NCBI GenBank assembly: GCA_024636975.1
Contig: JAGXGA010000013.1
Coordinates: forward strand, 1-64,000
DNA length: 64,000 nucleotides
From: Mariniphaga sp.
GTDB lineage: Bacteria; Bacteroidota; Bacteroidia; Bacteroidales; Prolixibacteraceae
Direction: 5' to 3'
Shown here piece after piece: positions 47,395 through 56,407 of the stretch; position 1 is the first letter of the stretch, and every line of letters starts with the position of its first letter. Position numbers and translations under genes: made by a program. The notes beneath the pieces are model-generated. The model worked only from the letters and a program-made list of their open reading frames with translations. It was not told where the DNA came from and ran no database searches.

Positions 47395-48654
47395 ATGGAA
47401 CGAAGGGAGATAGAAATAATGGCGCCGGTAGGTTCGTACGAATCGTTAATGGCAGCCATACAGGGGGGAGCCGGGTCGGTATATTTTGGTGTGGAGCACC
47501 TGAATATGCGGTCGCGTTCAGCAAATAATTTTTCGCTCGATGACCTGAGAAAGATTGTTGAAATTTCATCAGCAAAAGGGGTGAAAACCTATCTTACCCT
47601 GAATGTTGAAATATTCGATACCGAAGCCGATCAAATGCATGCAGTACTCGATGCTGCAAAGCAGGCAGGTGTTTCAGCAGTAATTGCCGCCGATATTTCG
47701 GTAATCATGTATGCCCGTTCCATAGGGTTGGAGGTTCATATTTCAACCCAGGTAAACATCACCAATTTTGATGCAGTAAAGTTTTATGCGCAGTTCGCCG
47801 ATGTAGTAGTCTTGGCCCGTGAAATGAACATTGGGCGTGTGTGGGAAATCAGCAACCAGATTAAGCAGCACCAGATCAAAGGGCCTTCCGGGGAACTTGT
47901 CAGGCTCGAAATGTTTGTGCACGGTGCTTTGTGCATGGCAATCAGCGGGAAGTGTTACCTCAGTCTGCATGAAATGAACTCTTCAGCCAACAGGGGTTCC
48001 TGTTTGCAGACCTGTCGCCGTGCCTATACCGTTACCGATAAGGAAACCGGGGCTGAACTGGAGATCGACAATGAATACATCATGTCGCCCAAGGACTTAA
48101 AGACCATTCATTTTTTAAACAAGATCCTCGATGCCGGAGTCTCGGTCCTTAAAATCGAAGGGCGTGCCCGTTCACCCGAGTATGTGAAAACAACCGTGCA
48201 ATGCTACCATGAAGCTGTGGAAGCTTACCTTAGTGGTACATTTACCGAAGAAAAAATTACCGAATGGGACGAACGGCTTTCCGCCGTGTTTAACCGTGGA
48301 TTTTGGGATGGCTATTACCTGGGGCAGCGACTGGGCGAATGGAGCGCCAATTACGGATCGCTTGCTACCAAACGAAAAATCTACATTGGAAAGTGCACAA
48401 ATTATTTCACCAATATAAATGTTGCAGAATTTAAACTTGAAACCCAGAATCTGAAAACCGGTGAGGAAATCATTATTACTGGTCCAACAACCGGAGTGCA
48501 TCAAACAGCTGTAAATGAAATCAGGGTGGAAATGGAAGCTGTGGAGGAAGGGCTCAAAGGACAGTATATATCTGTCCCGGTGGGTGTGAAACTCAGGCGT
48601 TCTGACAAGCTGTTTAAGGTGGTGAATGCCGATGAAGTAAAGCAGCGGAGGTAA
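47395..48654 (+). CDS. Peptidase U32 family protein (YegQ/TrhP-like)
   Basis: A 419-aa cytoplasmic protein of the U32 family. The family signature is clear: LEMFVHGALCMAISGKC near 171-187, followed by RGSCLQTCRRAY with further Cys residues near 200-208, the Cys set associated with metal or iron-sulfur binding. The N-terminus IEIMAPVGSYESLMAAIQGG is typical of the TIM-barrel start. Several members act in tRNA wobble-uridine hydroxylation (TrhP) rather than proteolysis, and its length and C-terminal domain fit that group, but the precise role is inferred. It is a single gene with its own -7 box. Confidence 0.9.
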   Translation: MERREIEIMAPVGSYESLMAAIQGGAGSVYFGVEHLNMRSRSANNFSLDDLRKIVEISSAKGVKTYLTLNVEIFDTEADQMHAVLDAAKQAGVSAVIAADISVIMYARSIGLEVHISTQVNITNFDAVKFYAQFADVVVLAREMNIGRVWEISNQIKQHQIKGPSGELVRLEMFVHGALCMAISGKCYLSLHEMNSSANRGSCLQTCRRAYTVTDKETGAELEIDNEYIMSPKDLKTIHFLNKILDAGVSVLKIEGRARSPEYVKTTVQCYHEAVEAYLSGTFTEEKITEWDERLSAVFNRGFWDGYYLGQRLGEWSANYGSLATKRKIYIGKCTNYFTNINVAEFKLETQNLKTGEEIIITGPTTGVHQTAVNEIRVEMEAVEEGLKGQYISVPVGVKLRRSDKLFKVVNADEVKQRR

Positions 48655-48724
48655 ATTTTTACTTCAAGGTTGGGTTTTCGTAAAAGAAAATAATATCTTC
48701 ATGCCACCAACTTAATATTAAATC

Positions 48725-49624
48725 ATGAAACGCAACCTAACACTACTGTTCCTTGTTTTTATGCTTTTTGAAACAGGAACCGCCCAGGTAATAAGGTACC
48801 GGGTAAGTGCAAACAGCGGCATTTTTTTAAATGAGGTAAGTAAAAAGGAAATAACACCCCCAATAGTTAATTCTTATCCGGGAAGTCAGGACTTCAAACC
48901 TGTATTCAAACCCGGGGCAGAGCTTGAAATTATTGCACCTTTTTCCCGCACCTTTGAAATGGGGGTTCAGTTCGGATACGACAATTATGCGGGCTATACA
49001 CCCACTGCTCCATTGTATAATTTTTTTCTATCGAAATATAACCCCATGCCCATTTCAAACAGATACCCCGATGAGCCCCTGATTTACGATACACATATCA
49101 TGAAAATACTGGGTACCGCCAGGTGGTATTTTTTGTCGTACAGCAAAGAACTGAATTTCTTTATGAAATACTTTGGAGGAGTTGCCTTTACAGGTACAGA
49201 TTTTACTTTCGATAACCCGGTTCACCGCGTTAAGTACGAAGTCGGCGTTTTACATTCCCGGGGAACAAAAAACAGTGAATACCCAAAATCATCCGGAATA
49301 ACAGGGGGTGCCGGTTTAGGGGCCACTTATCGCCTGTCGGACCGGTTTGACTTGTATTTCGATGCGACTGCCTCCCTGATTAATTCCGACATTGTAAACG
49401 GTGTTCCAAACTACAACTATGTTAATGTAGATGAAGTGCCAAGGATGGAACCAACAAGTGCCATTTCGGCAACCCTGCAGGCATCCATGGGAATCATATT
49501 CTCTGCTATTCCCGACCGGAGGATAAACAAAAGTAACATTACCCGGTCGAATAGTATGAACAGAAACAACTTCCTGAAGCGAAAAGCTAAAAGTACTTTC
49601 AGCAAAAAAAGAAGAAGAAGATAA
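48725..49624 (+). CDS. Outer-membrane beta-barrel protein
   Basis: A 299-aa predicted outer-membrane protein. It has a signal peptide (about 1-20, ending GTAQ) and alternating aromatic-rich strands such as FEMGVQFGYDNYAGY near 76-90, YFGGVAFTGTDFTF near 148 and FDLYFDATASLI near 213. After the last barrel-like strand (SATLQASMGIIFSAIP) there is a 38-residue basic tail ending KKRRRR, unusual for a barrel whose C-terminus normally closes the last strand. A perfect hairpin terminator follows at 49704-49746. The function cannot be told; it is a porin-like family with no recognisable ligand motif. Confidence 0.7.
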   Translation: MKRNLTLLFLVFMLFETGTAQVIRYRVSANSGIFLNEVSKKEITPPIVNSYPGSQDFKPVFKPGAELEIIAPFSRTFEMGVQFGYDNYAGYTPTAPLYNFFLSKYNPMPISNRYPDEPLIYDTHIMKILGTARWYFLSYSKELNFFMKYFGGVAFTGTDFTFDNPVHRVKYEVGVLHSRGTKNSEYPKSSGITGGAGLGATYRLSDRFDLYFDATASLINSDIVNGVPNYNYVNVDEVPRMEPTSAISATLQASMGIIFSAIPDRRINKSNITRSNSMNRNNFLKRKAKSTFSKKRRRR

Positions 49625-49703
49625 TTAAACGGTAATTATAGTACAGGAAAAGGCAATGCCAAAGGAAGAAAAGACGATAGCGGCAGTCAGCACAGGCGTT
49701 ATA

Positions 49704-49746
49704 CAAAGAAACCGTTCCGGATTATTTTTTCGGAACGGTTTCTTTG
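49704..49746. terminator. Bidirectional hairpin terminator
   Basis: Perfect 16-bp arms, CAAAGAAACCGTTCCG (49704-49719) and its complement (49731-49746), with an 11-base AT-rich loop. It lies between two convergent genes and can serve both strands. The T-tracts are short, so efficiency is uncertain. Confidence 0.75.
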
Positions 49747-49792
49747 AACGAACTGTTCAACCGGTTACGGTTAGATTTATGCAGAGCCGATG

Positions 49793-50710
49793 TCAGCCCA
49801 GTTGAGTGAAAACTTTTTCAAGTAATTTTCTGGTGGCAATAATTCCTTCTTTTTCAGGAAGCTCACTACCTTCATATTCAACACCCACCCAACCTTTGTA
49901 TCCTGAATCTTTAACGATTTTCATGAGTTTATAGTAATTGGACTTGGTTTCGTCACCCTGGCTATCAAAGGCATGCGATTTGGCACTTACTCCTTCGGCG
50001 TAGGGCATCAGCAATTCCACCCCCTTATAGCGGTCAAATTCTTCTCCAGTTTGCCGGTTTATGATAAAGTTGCCAAAATCGGGGAGTGTTCCAACCCTTT
50101 TATGATCGGTTAATTCCATAACACCGGCCAGCCACTCACCATGGCTCGACCAGCCGCCATGATTTTCAACGAGGATGTTAATCTTTTGTGTGTCGCCGTA
50201 TTCGCAAAGCATATGCAAACCATCGGCAGCCAGCTTCTGCTGTTCTTCGTAACTGCCCTGGCTTCCTGCATTGACCCTGATGGAATGACACCCCAGAAAT
50301 TTAGCTGCATCAATCCATTTCTTATGGTTTTCTACCGTTTTCTCACGTTCTGCCTTTTCAGGATGGCCGACCATGCCTTCCCCATCACACATGATAAGTA
50401 CGCTTTCAACACCTTCATTTTTGCAGATGTTTTTTAATTCAGTTAAGTAGCTGTTGTCTTTAGCTTTGTCTTTAAAAAACTGATTAACATATTCCACACC
50501 TGTAATCCCAAGTTCTTTGGCCACACGTGGAAACTCGAGGTTTGTCATTTCTTTGGCAAACAGTGTTTTATGCAGCGACCACTCAGCCAATGAAATCTTA
50601 AACGGCGATTTTTTAAAAGCCATGCCGGCAAAGGCCGGTGAAACGAGCATTGAACCTGCGGCAGCAGCCACAGTTGTCCTTAAAAAATTTCTGCGGGAAG
50701 TATTTTTCAT
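49793..50710 (-). CDS. Tat-exported sugar phosphate isomerase/epimerase-like protein
   Basis: A 305-aa TIM-barrel protein of the AP-endonuclease-2/xylose-isomerase-like family. The N-terminus holds a twin-arginine signal ([12 protein letters not shown], then an Ala-rich segment ending SPAFA), so it is likely exported folded. Barrel motifs include GVEYVNQFF near 70, [10 protein letters not shown] near 97-106, [11 protein letters not shown] near 140, [13 protein letters not shown] near 178 and [11 protein letters not shown] near 275. The acidic and His residues in these fit metal binding. Substrates in this family are sugars or polyols. It is the first gene after the convergent terminator and may be a unit of its own, 36 bp from the acyltransferase. 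Confidence 0.85.
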   Translation of the reverse strand: MKNTSRRNFLRTTVAAAAGSMLVSPAFAGMAFKKSPFKISLAEWSLHKTLFAKEMTNLEFPRVAKELGITGVEYVNQFFKDKAKDNSYLTELKNICKNEGVESVLIMCDGEGMVGHPEKAEREKTVENHKKWIDAAKFLGCHSIRVNAGSQGSYEEQQKLAADGLHMLCEYGDTQKINILVENHGGWSSHGEWLAGVMELTDHKRVGTLPDFGNFIINRQTGEEFDRYKGVELLMPYAEGVSAKSHAFDSQGDETKSNYYKLMKIVKDSGYKGWVGVEYEGSELPEKEGIIATRKLLEKVFTQLG

Positions 50711-50746
50711 AATCGTTGATTTAAATTTACTAGTAAAATTAAGGAT

Positions 50747-51877
50747 TTATATTTTAAAGAAAATCCTTTTTCGGTATAAATAAAGGCACAATAACCATTC
50801 GAGCGCTAGAATAGTGAGTGAAGTGATCAGGTTCATCCAAAATTCAGGTGTATTGATCCAGCTTAAAATGCCCTTGGTAAAAATAGCTGTAAAGCCATTG
50901 AACCATTGGGCACCCACAGTTTGCGAAAACAGGTAAATAAAAATCGGGTTTATTCCCATTATTATAAAAGGAAATATCCAGCCGTTGATTTTCTTAACAT
51001 CAATGAACCAATAGCTAAATGCAAGGACCAGAAGTGACCATCCGCCTGAAACCAGCACGAATGAAGAAGTGGAAATTCTTTTTATTATAGGCGTTACCGA
51101 AGTGAAGTGAAGCAAATAACCTGCTATAAGAATAATTACACCTGCATATGCCAGGTTTTTAATTTTGGACCAGGCAGTTCCTTTTGAAAGCAACAACTTA
51201 CCTGCCAATACTCCCCATATGGTATGGGCCGCTGTTGGAATAAAGTTAATGGCTACCCAACCTCCTCCGGCATTAATTTTTCCCATCAGCACCAGGTCCA
51301 TCCAGGTACCAAAATTATGATCTTTGGTAAAGGGCTGGTCAAATCCTTCGAGCGGGAAAAACCTGTAGGCCATTTCGGTTAGTAGCAGAAGCCCCACTGA
51401 TGCCAGTATTTGTGCTGAAGGTTTATACCGCATCAATAAATAGGCAATAAGAATTGTTACCGACAGTTGAGTCAATACATTCCACAGTTCCCACACGAGC
51501 TGCCTTTTGTAGACGCAGTGCAGACCCACTCCGAAAGCCAGCAGTAATAGGCATCTTCTCAAAATATGACGGGTGATTGTTTGTCGTGATTCGCCCCGGC
51601 TTACCCTTTTTGCATAGGAAAGGGGCATAGCTACTCCTACAATAAACATGAAGAAGGGCTGAACCAGATCCCAAAATCGTAAGCCATCCCATGGGTGGTG
51701 GTGAAACTGACGAAAGAACGGTTCAAGGAATGAACCGGCAACCGGTTCCTGTACCAATACATTCCAAAGCGCAGTACTTTCTGCTACAAGGAGAAACATT
51801 GTTGCCCCACGAAAGAAATCGAGCGACAATAAACGTGTTGAAGGATGATTAGTTTTTTCAGGTTTCGATTGATTCAT
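50747..51877 (-). CDS. DUF5009 / NagX-like membrane acyltransferase
   Basis: A 376-aa polytopic membrane protein of the family that includes NagX and the catalytic part of heparan-alpha-glucosaminide N-acetyltransferase. The start SLDFFRGATMFLLVAES (about 18-34) is the hallmark, followed by FHHHPWDGLRFWDLVQPFFM near 56-75 with the conserved His cluster and Asp, and about ten hydrophobic segments (FMFIVGVAMPLSYA, LLLLAFGVGL and others). It probably transfers acetyl groups to amino sugars across the inner membrane, inferred from the family. The gene is upstream of the Tat-exported isomerase on the same strand; both would suit carbohydrate use. Confidence 0.85.
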   Translation of the reverse strand: MNQSKPEKTNHPSTRLLSLDFFRGATMFLLVAESTALWNVLVQEPVAGSFLEPFFRQFHHHPWDGLRFWDLVQPFFMFIVGVAMPLSYAKRVSRGESRQTITRHILRRCLLLLAFGVGLHCVYKRQLVWELWNVLTQLSVTILIAYLLMRYKPSAQILASVGLLLLTEMAYRFFPLEGFDQPFTKDHNFGTWMDLVLMGKINAGGGWVAINFIPTAAHTIWGVLAGKLLLSKGTAWSKIKNLAYAGVIILIAGYLLHFTSVTPIIKRISTSSFVLVSGGWSLLVLAFSYWFIDVKKINGWIFPFIIMGINPIFIYLFSQTVGAQWFNGFTAIFTKGILSWINTPEFWMNLITSLTILALEWLLCLYLYRKRIFFKI

Positions 51878-51951
51878 AATTATATTTTATCCTGCAGCCT
51901 ATGTTTTCAAATGGTCCGGATAGTTTACCGAATAGTTGCTTTTTATTGACT

Positions 51952-53592
51952 CTATACGTATTTAAACCTTTTTATGTTCTTTTTGGGAGTCTTTTCAAAT
52001 TCTTCGTCCACCAACTCAAACGAGCTGATTTGCTCATATTTTGGCAATTCTGAATTCACTTTTTTCCGGTTTTCTTCCATGATCTCTTTAAGTTTGTCTT
52101 CAGAAACATGATGCGCATCCATGGCTTCTAAATCAGGATATACTTTGGCAATAAGTTTTCCTGCACGTTCGGTAACCACACATTCAGCAACATAACTCAT
52201 GTTTGAAATCCGCGCTTCAATCTCTTCAGGATAAATGTTCTGACCTGATGGACCAAGGATCATGTTCTTCGATCTGCCTCTTATATAAATGAAATTGTTT
52301 TCATCGATAACCCCAAGATCGCCGGTTCTCAGCCATCCATCGTCGGTAAATGCTTCTTTTGTGGCCTGCTCATTTTCATAATAGCCAGTCATTACATTTT
52401 CTCCACGTACCTGTATTTCGCCTACAACATTGTACGGATCTTCCGAATCGATTCGCACTTCCATGCGGTCAACCAGACGTCCTGCGGAACCTGGCATGGT
52501 TTTATCCCATGCTTCGTAGCTGATAAGCGGCCCGCATTCTGTCATGCCGTAGCCGATTGAGAATTTAAAGTTTATTTTACGGAAAAAGCTCTCCACATCA
52601 GCGCTGAGCGGGGCTCCCCCGATTACAATCTCAAAAAACCTTCCACCAAATGTTTCTGTAAGCTTCGTTTTAATCTTATTCAGAATTTTATTCCTGAGGC
52701 CCGGAGTTTTTAGCAGAACCTTAATTAAAGGTTTTTCTATTGAAGGCAGAATTCTTTTTTTGTAAATCTTTTCAATAACAAGCGGCACCGATAGAATAAG
52801 ATGAGGTTTTACTTCCCCGAAAACTTTGGTTATGACAGCCGGCGAAGGTATCCGGCTCAGAAAAGTAATATGGCAACCTAATGTTACCGGAAATAAAAAT
52901 TCAAATAATAATCCGTATACATGGGCCATTGGAAGGAACGAAACAATTTTATGACCCGGCTGCAGCGGCATATGTTCCCGGGCATATATGATATTGGAAA
53001 CCAGGCTTCGCTCAGGAATCATCACTCCTTTTGTAAATCCTGAAGTTCCCGATGTGTAGGAAATAATGCAGGTGTCTTTCTTTTTCCATTCTTCAAATTG
53101 AAAACTCTCTTTTTTTAATTTATTCTTCTTATAATATTCGAATGCGTCGTTCAGCTTAAATTCAATGTTTTTGTCTTTGGCTGCCTCCAGTGAGAAATCT
53201 TCTAAAACTAAAACGGCTATAAGTTTTGCAGCCTTTTTAGAATTAACTTTATTAAGCAGCGATTTCGCACCAAACAGCAATTTCACCTCCGAATGGTTTA
53301 TTATATGGTTAGTATTGCTTTCATTAAAGTCGGGCAGAATAGGCACAATGGTTATTCCTGCTGAAATGGCTGAAAGGAATACGGCCCCCCAATGAGCTGA
53401 ATTGCGGCCCAGCACAGCAATCTTATCGCCGCGCTGCAGCCCCGAGAGCTGGTAAAACAAATGCAGCGATTTTATTGTGGATGCAATTTCACTGTAACTA
53501 AAATCTTTGCCTTCGTAATCTGAAAAAGCCGGTTTATCCCAATTTTTTTGAAAAGCCTGGGTATAAAGTTGTGATAACGCATGATTTGCCAT
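51952..53592 (-). CDS. Long-chain acyl-CoA synthetase (AMP-binding)
   Basis: A 546-aa member of the ANL adenylating superfamily that activates fatty acids to acyl-CoA via acyl-AMP. The P-loop motif SYTSGTSGFTKGVM is near 175, followed by IGYGMTECGPLISYEA, DDGWLRTGDLG, and the hinge/A8 block GRSKNMILGPSGQNIYPEEI. The C-terminal lysine motif KTPKKNIKRFKY is present. An upstream in-frame ATG at 53643 would add 17 residues, but a -7 box (53613-53620) lies inside that extension, so the ATG at 53592 is chosen. The short C-terminus fits the FadD15-like group. Confidence 0.92.
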   Translation of the reverse strand: MANHALSQLYTQAFQKNWDKPAFSDYEGKDFSYSEIASTIKSLHLFYQLSGLQRGDKIAVLGRNSAHWGAVFLSAISAGITIVPILPDFNESNTNHIINHSEVKLLFGAKSLLNKVNSKKAAKLIAVLVLEDFSLEAAKDKNIEFKLNDAFEYYKKNKLKKESFQFEEWKKKDTCIISYTSGTSGFTKGVMIPERSLVSNIIYAREHMPLQPGHKIVSFLPMAHVYGLLFEFLFPVTLGCHITFLSRIPSPAVITKVFGEVKPHLILSVPLVIEKIYKKRILPSIEKPLIKVLLKTPGLRNKILNKIKTKLTETFGGRFFEIVIGGAPLSADVESFFRKINFKFSIGYGMTECGPLISYEAWDKTMPGSAGRLVDRMEVRIDSEDPYNVVGEIQVRGENVMTGYYENEQATKEAFTDDGWLRTGDLGVIDENNFIYIRGRSKNMILGPSGQNIYPEEIEARISNMSYVAECVVTERAGKLIAKVYPDLEAMDAHHVSEDKLKEIMEENRKKVNSELPKYEQISSFELVDEEFEKTPKKNIKRFKYV

Positions 53593-53612
53593 TACTTTTT
53601 GATTTCGTTTCT

Positions 53613-53620
53613 CAAATGTA
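53613..53620 (-). promoter_or_regulatory. -7 box of acyl-CoA synthetase gene
   Basis: The minus strand reads TACATTTG, a TAnnTTTG match 20 bp before the ATG at 53592. It decides the start, since a longer frame would begin upstream of it. Confidence 0.5.
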
Positions 53621-53877
53621 GAAAAAATAGAGTTTATAAGCACGATTTCGAAGTGATTTAATGCTTAGGAGATGCTGCTTGATAATTTTTAGGGAAGAAA
53701 AATATATTTAACATTTATTAACAATAATATATAAACCTAATATTCATATGTTTATAAGCATAAAAACATAATTGTTTAATATATATTTTAAATAAATGAA
53801 CAAAAAACGCACTTTTTCCTTCTTATTGATGTGAATAAAGAAATAGATTAAAAATTATAAATTAAAAAATTAGTACG

Positions 53878-54468
53878 ATGAAAACAATGAAAACAACAAT
53901 TATGGCAATAGCAGTATTTCTGGTACCAGCATTTGCTTATGCATCAGGTAATGTAAGTCTGAATATGAAATCCGCTGGAAATGAAAGTGCTTTTGTGGAG
54001 ATTTTAAAAAGTTCGGAAACTGAAGTTGAAGTTGATGTAATAAATGATCGCAATGAAGTGGTTTTTTATAAAAAGTTAACTGATCCAATTGCAAATTACC
54101 AAAGGAAATATGATTTCTCGGGTTTGGAGGATGGAAAATACCGTTTGTCGGTTTATTCAGGTAATGAAACCAACGAAGCATGGTTTAAAATTGAAAGAGG
54201 TGAGGTATATGTTGAAGATACCAGAAAAATAAGGGAACCTCATATTAAAACCGAGGGTAACATGTGGATGATGTCATTCCTGAATTTTCCGATGGAAGCT
54301 ATGGATCTCTATGTATACGATGGAACTTTCCAGATGTATCACAAAAAGATAGAACCTGAATTTGCCGTACATGAAGGGCTGGATTTATCAAATCTTATTC
54401 CTGGTGAATACCAGATCGTATTTGCCAATGAATATAATAATTATACGTATGAAATTACAGTTAACTGA
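53878..54468 (+). CDS. Secreted protein of unknown function (DUF3244-like)
   Basis: A 196-aa protein with a clear signal peptide (about 1-22, ending AYASG). The mature part is beta-rich with two blocks of similar layout: VEVDVINDRNEVVFYKKL near 50-67 followed by GLEDGKYRLSVYSG, and MDLYVYDGTFQMYHKKI near 141-157 followed by NLIPGEYQIVF, suggesting two Ig-like folds. It resembles small secreted DUF3244-type proteins of Bacteroidota, but this is tentative. The 234-bp AT-rich spacer upstream must hold its promoter; no exact TAnnTTTG was seen. A strong terminator follows it, so it is a single-gene unit. Confidence 0.75.
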   Translation: MKTMKTTIMAIAVFLVPAFAYASGNVSLNMKSAGNESAFVEILKSSETEVEVDVINDRNEVVFYKKLTDPIANYQRKYDFSGLEDGKYRLSVYSGNETNEAWFKIERGEVYVEDTRKIREPHIKTEGNMWMMSFLNFPMEAMDLYVYDGTFQMYHKKIEPEFAVHEGLDLSNLIPGEYQIVFANEYNNYTYEITVN

Positions 54469-54495
54469 AGCTTAGAGGGGTGTGGGGGTTAAGTT

Positions 54496-54526
54496 AAAGC
54501 CGGTTCTTTTTAGAGCCGGCTTTTTT
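54496..54526 (+). terminator. Rho-independent terminator after the secreted protein gene
   Basis: Arms AAAGCCGGTTC (54496-54506) and GAGCCGGCTTT (54513-54523), one G-T wobble, 6-base loop, then a T-run. It lies 28 bp after the stop codon at 54468. Confidence 0.85.
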
Positions 54527-54583
54527 ACGTTTGCTTACAAATGAAATTAATGCTATAATTTACTGTTTTGATTGATCAATTGG

Positions 54584-54591
54584 TATCTTTG
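54584..54591 (+). promoter_or_regulatory. -7 box upstream of the DUF4271 gene
   Basis: TATCTTTG matches TAnnTTTG, 12 bp before the ATG at 54604. A TTTTG lies at 54566-54570, closer than the usual -33 spacing. The box falls inside a longer TTG-started frame, arguing for the ATG. Confidence 0.45.
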
Positions 54592-54603
54592 TATCCTGAA
54601 AAT

Positions 54604-55560
54604 ATGAATCTTGACTACACATATCAGCCAGATAGCATAAAGGACCTGAAACCTTTAAATGATCTAATTGCATTGCCTGAATCAGAAGGCTTAAAAATTG
54701 ATCGTTCGACAACGGTTTCATTGGAAGATATACAGGTCAGGGAAAGATCAACTAATACGGAAAGGATATTTAAGTCGCCCCCGATCAGGAAGTCCATAAG
54801 GCAACGTGAACAAAACCTGATGGTAGGAGGTTCGAAGTTCATTGAGACTCGTAATGAGGTGAATCTTGTAGCAATGGTAAGCACAGATCAGGGATTACAT
54901 TTACCCCAGCGACCGATTAATTTTTACAGTTATGATTGGATTACCCTAATGCTTTTGGTATCTGTGGCATTATTTGCTTCGGTTAGAACCACCTGGAATA
55001 AATACATGACTAATATTTTTCAATCTACAGTAAATTATTCTACAGCATTGCGGATGTACCAGGAGAAGAATAGTTCACATTTTTATGGCGCTTTTCAGCT
55101 CGATGTACTTTTTTATCTGGTCTTTGCAATATTTGCCTTTCAGGTTTTAAATTATTTCGGGATTGACCTTCCTTATCAGAACTTTTTTCTGTACTTGGTT
55201 TGCCTGACATTCATAGTATTCTTTTTTATGGTCAAGAATACAATATACCGGTTTATGGGTGCGCTCATAAGAAAAAAGAGCGAAACGGGAGAGTACCTTT
55301 TCAATGCCAATAACTTTAAACGTGTGGCAGGTTTGATTCTGTTACCTTTGGTTGCAGTAATTGCATTTTACCCATATGGGAAGGAAAATATTCCTGTAAC
55401 TGCAGGTATGATTATTGTGCTTTTTCTCTATTTACTATTGGTTTTTAGAGGATTTATAATATTAATAAGGAAACAATTTTCAATATTTTATCTGTTTTTA
55501 TACTTTTGTACCCTTGAATTTTTACCCTTGGTTTTACTGTATAAGATTCTCGTGGTATAA
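54604..55560 (+). CDS. DUF4271 membrane protein
   Basis: A 318-aa protein with a soluble N-terminal part of about 115 residues and about eight membrane segments after it (YDWITLMLLVSVALFASV, LDVLFYLVFAIFAFQVL, FFLYLVCLTFIVFFFMV and others). The order DUF4271-hemD is typical of Bacteroidota and supports the family call; the function is unknown. The frame could open at TTG 54568, but the promoter box at 54584-54591 and the ATG at 54604 speak for the shorter form. hemD follows 10 bp after the stop or overlaps slightly, depending on its start. Confidence 0.85.
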   Translation: MNLDYTYQPDSIKDLKPLNDLIALPESEGLKIDRSTTVSLEDIQVRERSTNTERIFKSPPIRKSIRQREQNLMVGGSKFIETRNEVNLVAMVSTDQGLHLPQRPINFYSYDWITLMLLVSVALFASVRTTWNKYMTNIFQSTVNYSTALRMYQEKNSSHFYGAFQLDVLFYLVFAIFAFQVLNYFGIDLPYQNFFLYLVCLTFIVFFFMVKNTIYRFMGALIRKKSETGEYLFNANNFKRVAGLILLPLVAVIAFYPYGKENIPVTAGMIIVLFLYLLLVFRGFIILIRKQFSIFYLFLYFCTLEFLPLVLLYKILVV

Positions 55561-55570
55561 GAATGAGGAA

Positions 55571-56344
55571 GTGTTAAACAAAAAGAAGAGCAATTTGAAA
55601 ATCAAGAGTATTCTGGTTTCTCAACCAAAGCCATCGACGGCAAAATCGCCTTATTTTGATTTGGCTGAAAAGAACAATATAAAAATTGACTTCAGGCCAT
55701 TCATTCAGGTTGAAGGGGTCCCGGCAAAAGAGTTCCGGCAAACACGAATCCATATTCTGGATCATTCAGCCGTAATTTTTACCAGCCGCACTGCCATTGA
55801 TCATTTTTTCAGAATCAGTCATGAATTAAGGCTTATCATCCCCGATTCAATGAAGTATTTCTGTATATCAGAAGCAACAGCCTATTACCTTCAGAAATAC
55901 ATTGTTTATCGTAAACGGAAGATTTTTTACGGGAACGGTAAGTTTTCAGATTTGATTACAGTAATGAAAAAGCACAAGGATGAAACTTTTCTCGTGCCCC
56001 TGTCAGACATTCACAAACAGGAAATACCTGAATTACTGGATAAAGGCGGGTTTAAATACACCAAGGCTATATTGTACCGTACGGTTGGAAGCGATCTTTC
56101 GGATCTTATGGAGGTAAATTATGATATTCTGGTATTTTTCAGTCCTTCAGGAATAAAATCATTATTCCAGAACTTTCCTGAGTTTGAACAAAATGAAACA
56201 CGTATTGCATGCTTTGGTCCAACTACTGCACAGGCTGTCCGGGAGGCAGGCTTACGGCTCGATATTGAAGCTCCAACTGCCCAGGCGCCCTCTATGACTA
56301 TGGCACTTGAGCAGTATATTAAGAAAGAAAATAAAAACGCTTAA
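55571..56344 (+). CDS. hemD: Uroporphyrinogen-III synthase
   Basis: A 257-aa enzyme that closes and inverts ring D of hydroxymethylbilane to give uroporphyrinogen III in haem and corrinoid synthesis. The landmarks are KSILVSQPKPSTAKSPYFDL at the N-terminus, VIFTSRTAIDHFF, VFFSPSGIKSLFQNFPEF and IACFGPTTAQAVREAGLRLD, the conserved C-terminal block of the family. The start is uncertain: GTG 55571 lies just after the DUF4271 stop and is used here; TTG 55595 would begin directly at KIKSILVSQPKP. A frame open from 55514 would overlap DUF4271 and is unlikely. It is probably co-transcribed with DUF4271 and is followed by a strong terminator hairpin. Confidence 0.9.
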   Translation: MLNKKKSNLKIKSILVSQPKPSTAKSPYFDLAEKNNIKIDFRPFIQVEGVPAKEFRQTRIHILDHSAVIFTSRTAIDHFFRISHELRLIIPDSMKYFCISEATAYYLQKYIVYRKRKIFYGNGKFSDLITVMKKHKDETFLVPLSDIHKQEIPELLDKGGFKYTKAILYRTVGSDLSDLMEVNYDILVFFSPSGIKSLFQNFPEFEQNETRIACFGPTTAQAVREAGLRLDIEAPTAQAPSMTMALEQYIKKENKNA

Positions 56345-56367
56345 AGAAATTAATAATACAGGCCTAA

Positions 56368-56400
56368 AGCTGTTCGCCTTTGCGGCGGATGGCTTTTTTT
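56368..56400 (+). terminator. Terminator hairpin between hemD and rnpA
   Basis: Arms AGCTGTTCGCC (56368-56378) and GGCGGATGGCT (56384-56394) pair over 11 bp with three wobbles, loop of five bases, followed by a T-run to 56400. The rnpA ATG is only 8 bp further, so the hairpin sits inside or at the very start of the rnpA leader. Confidence 0.75.
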
Positions 56401-56407
56401 AATTTTT

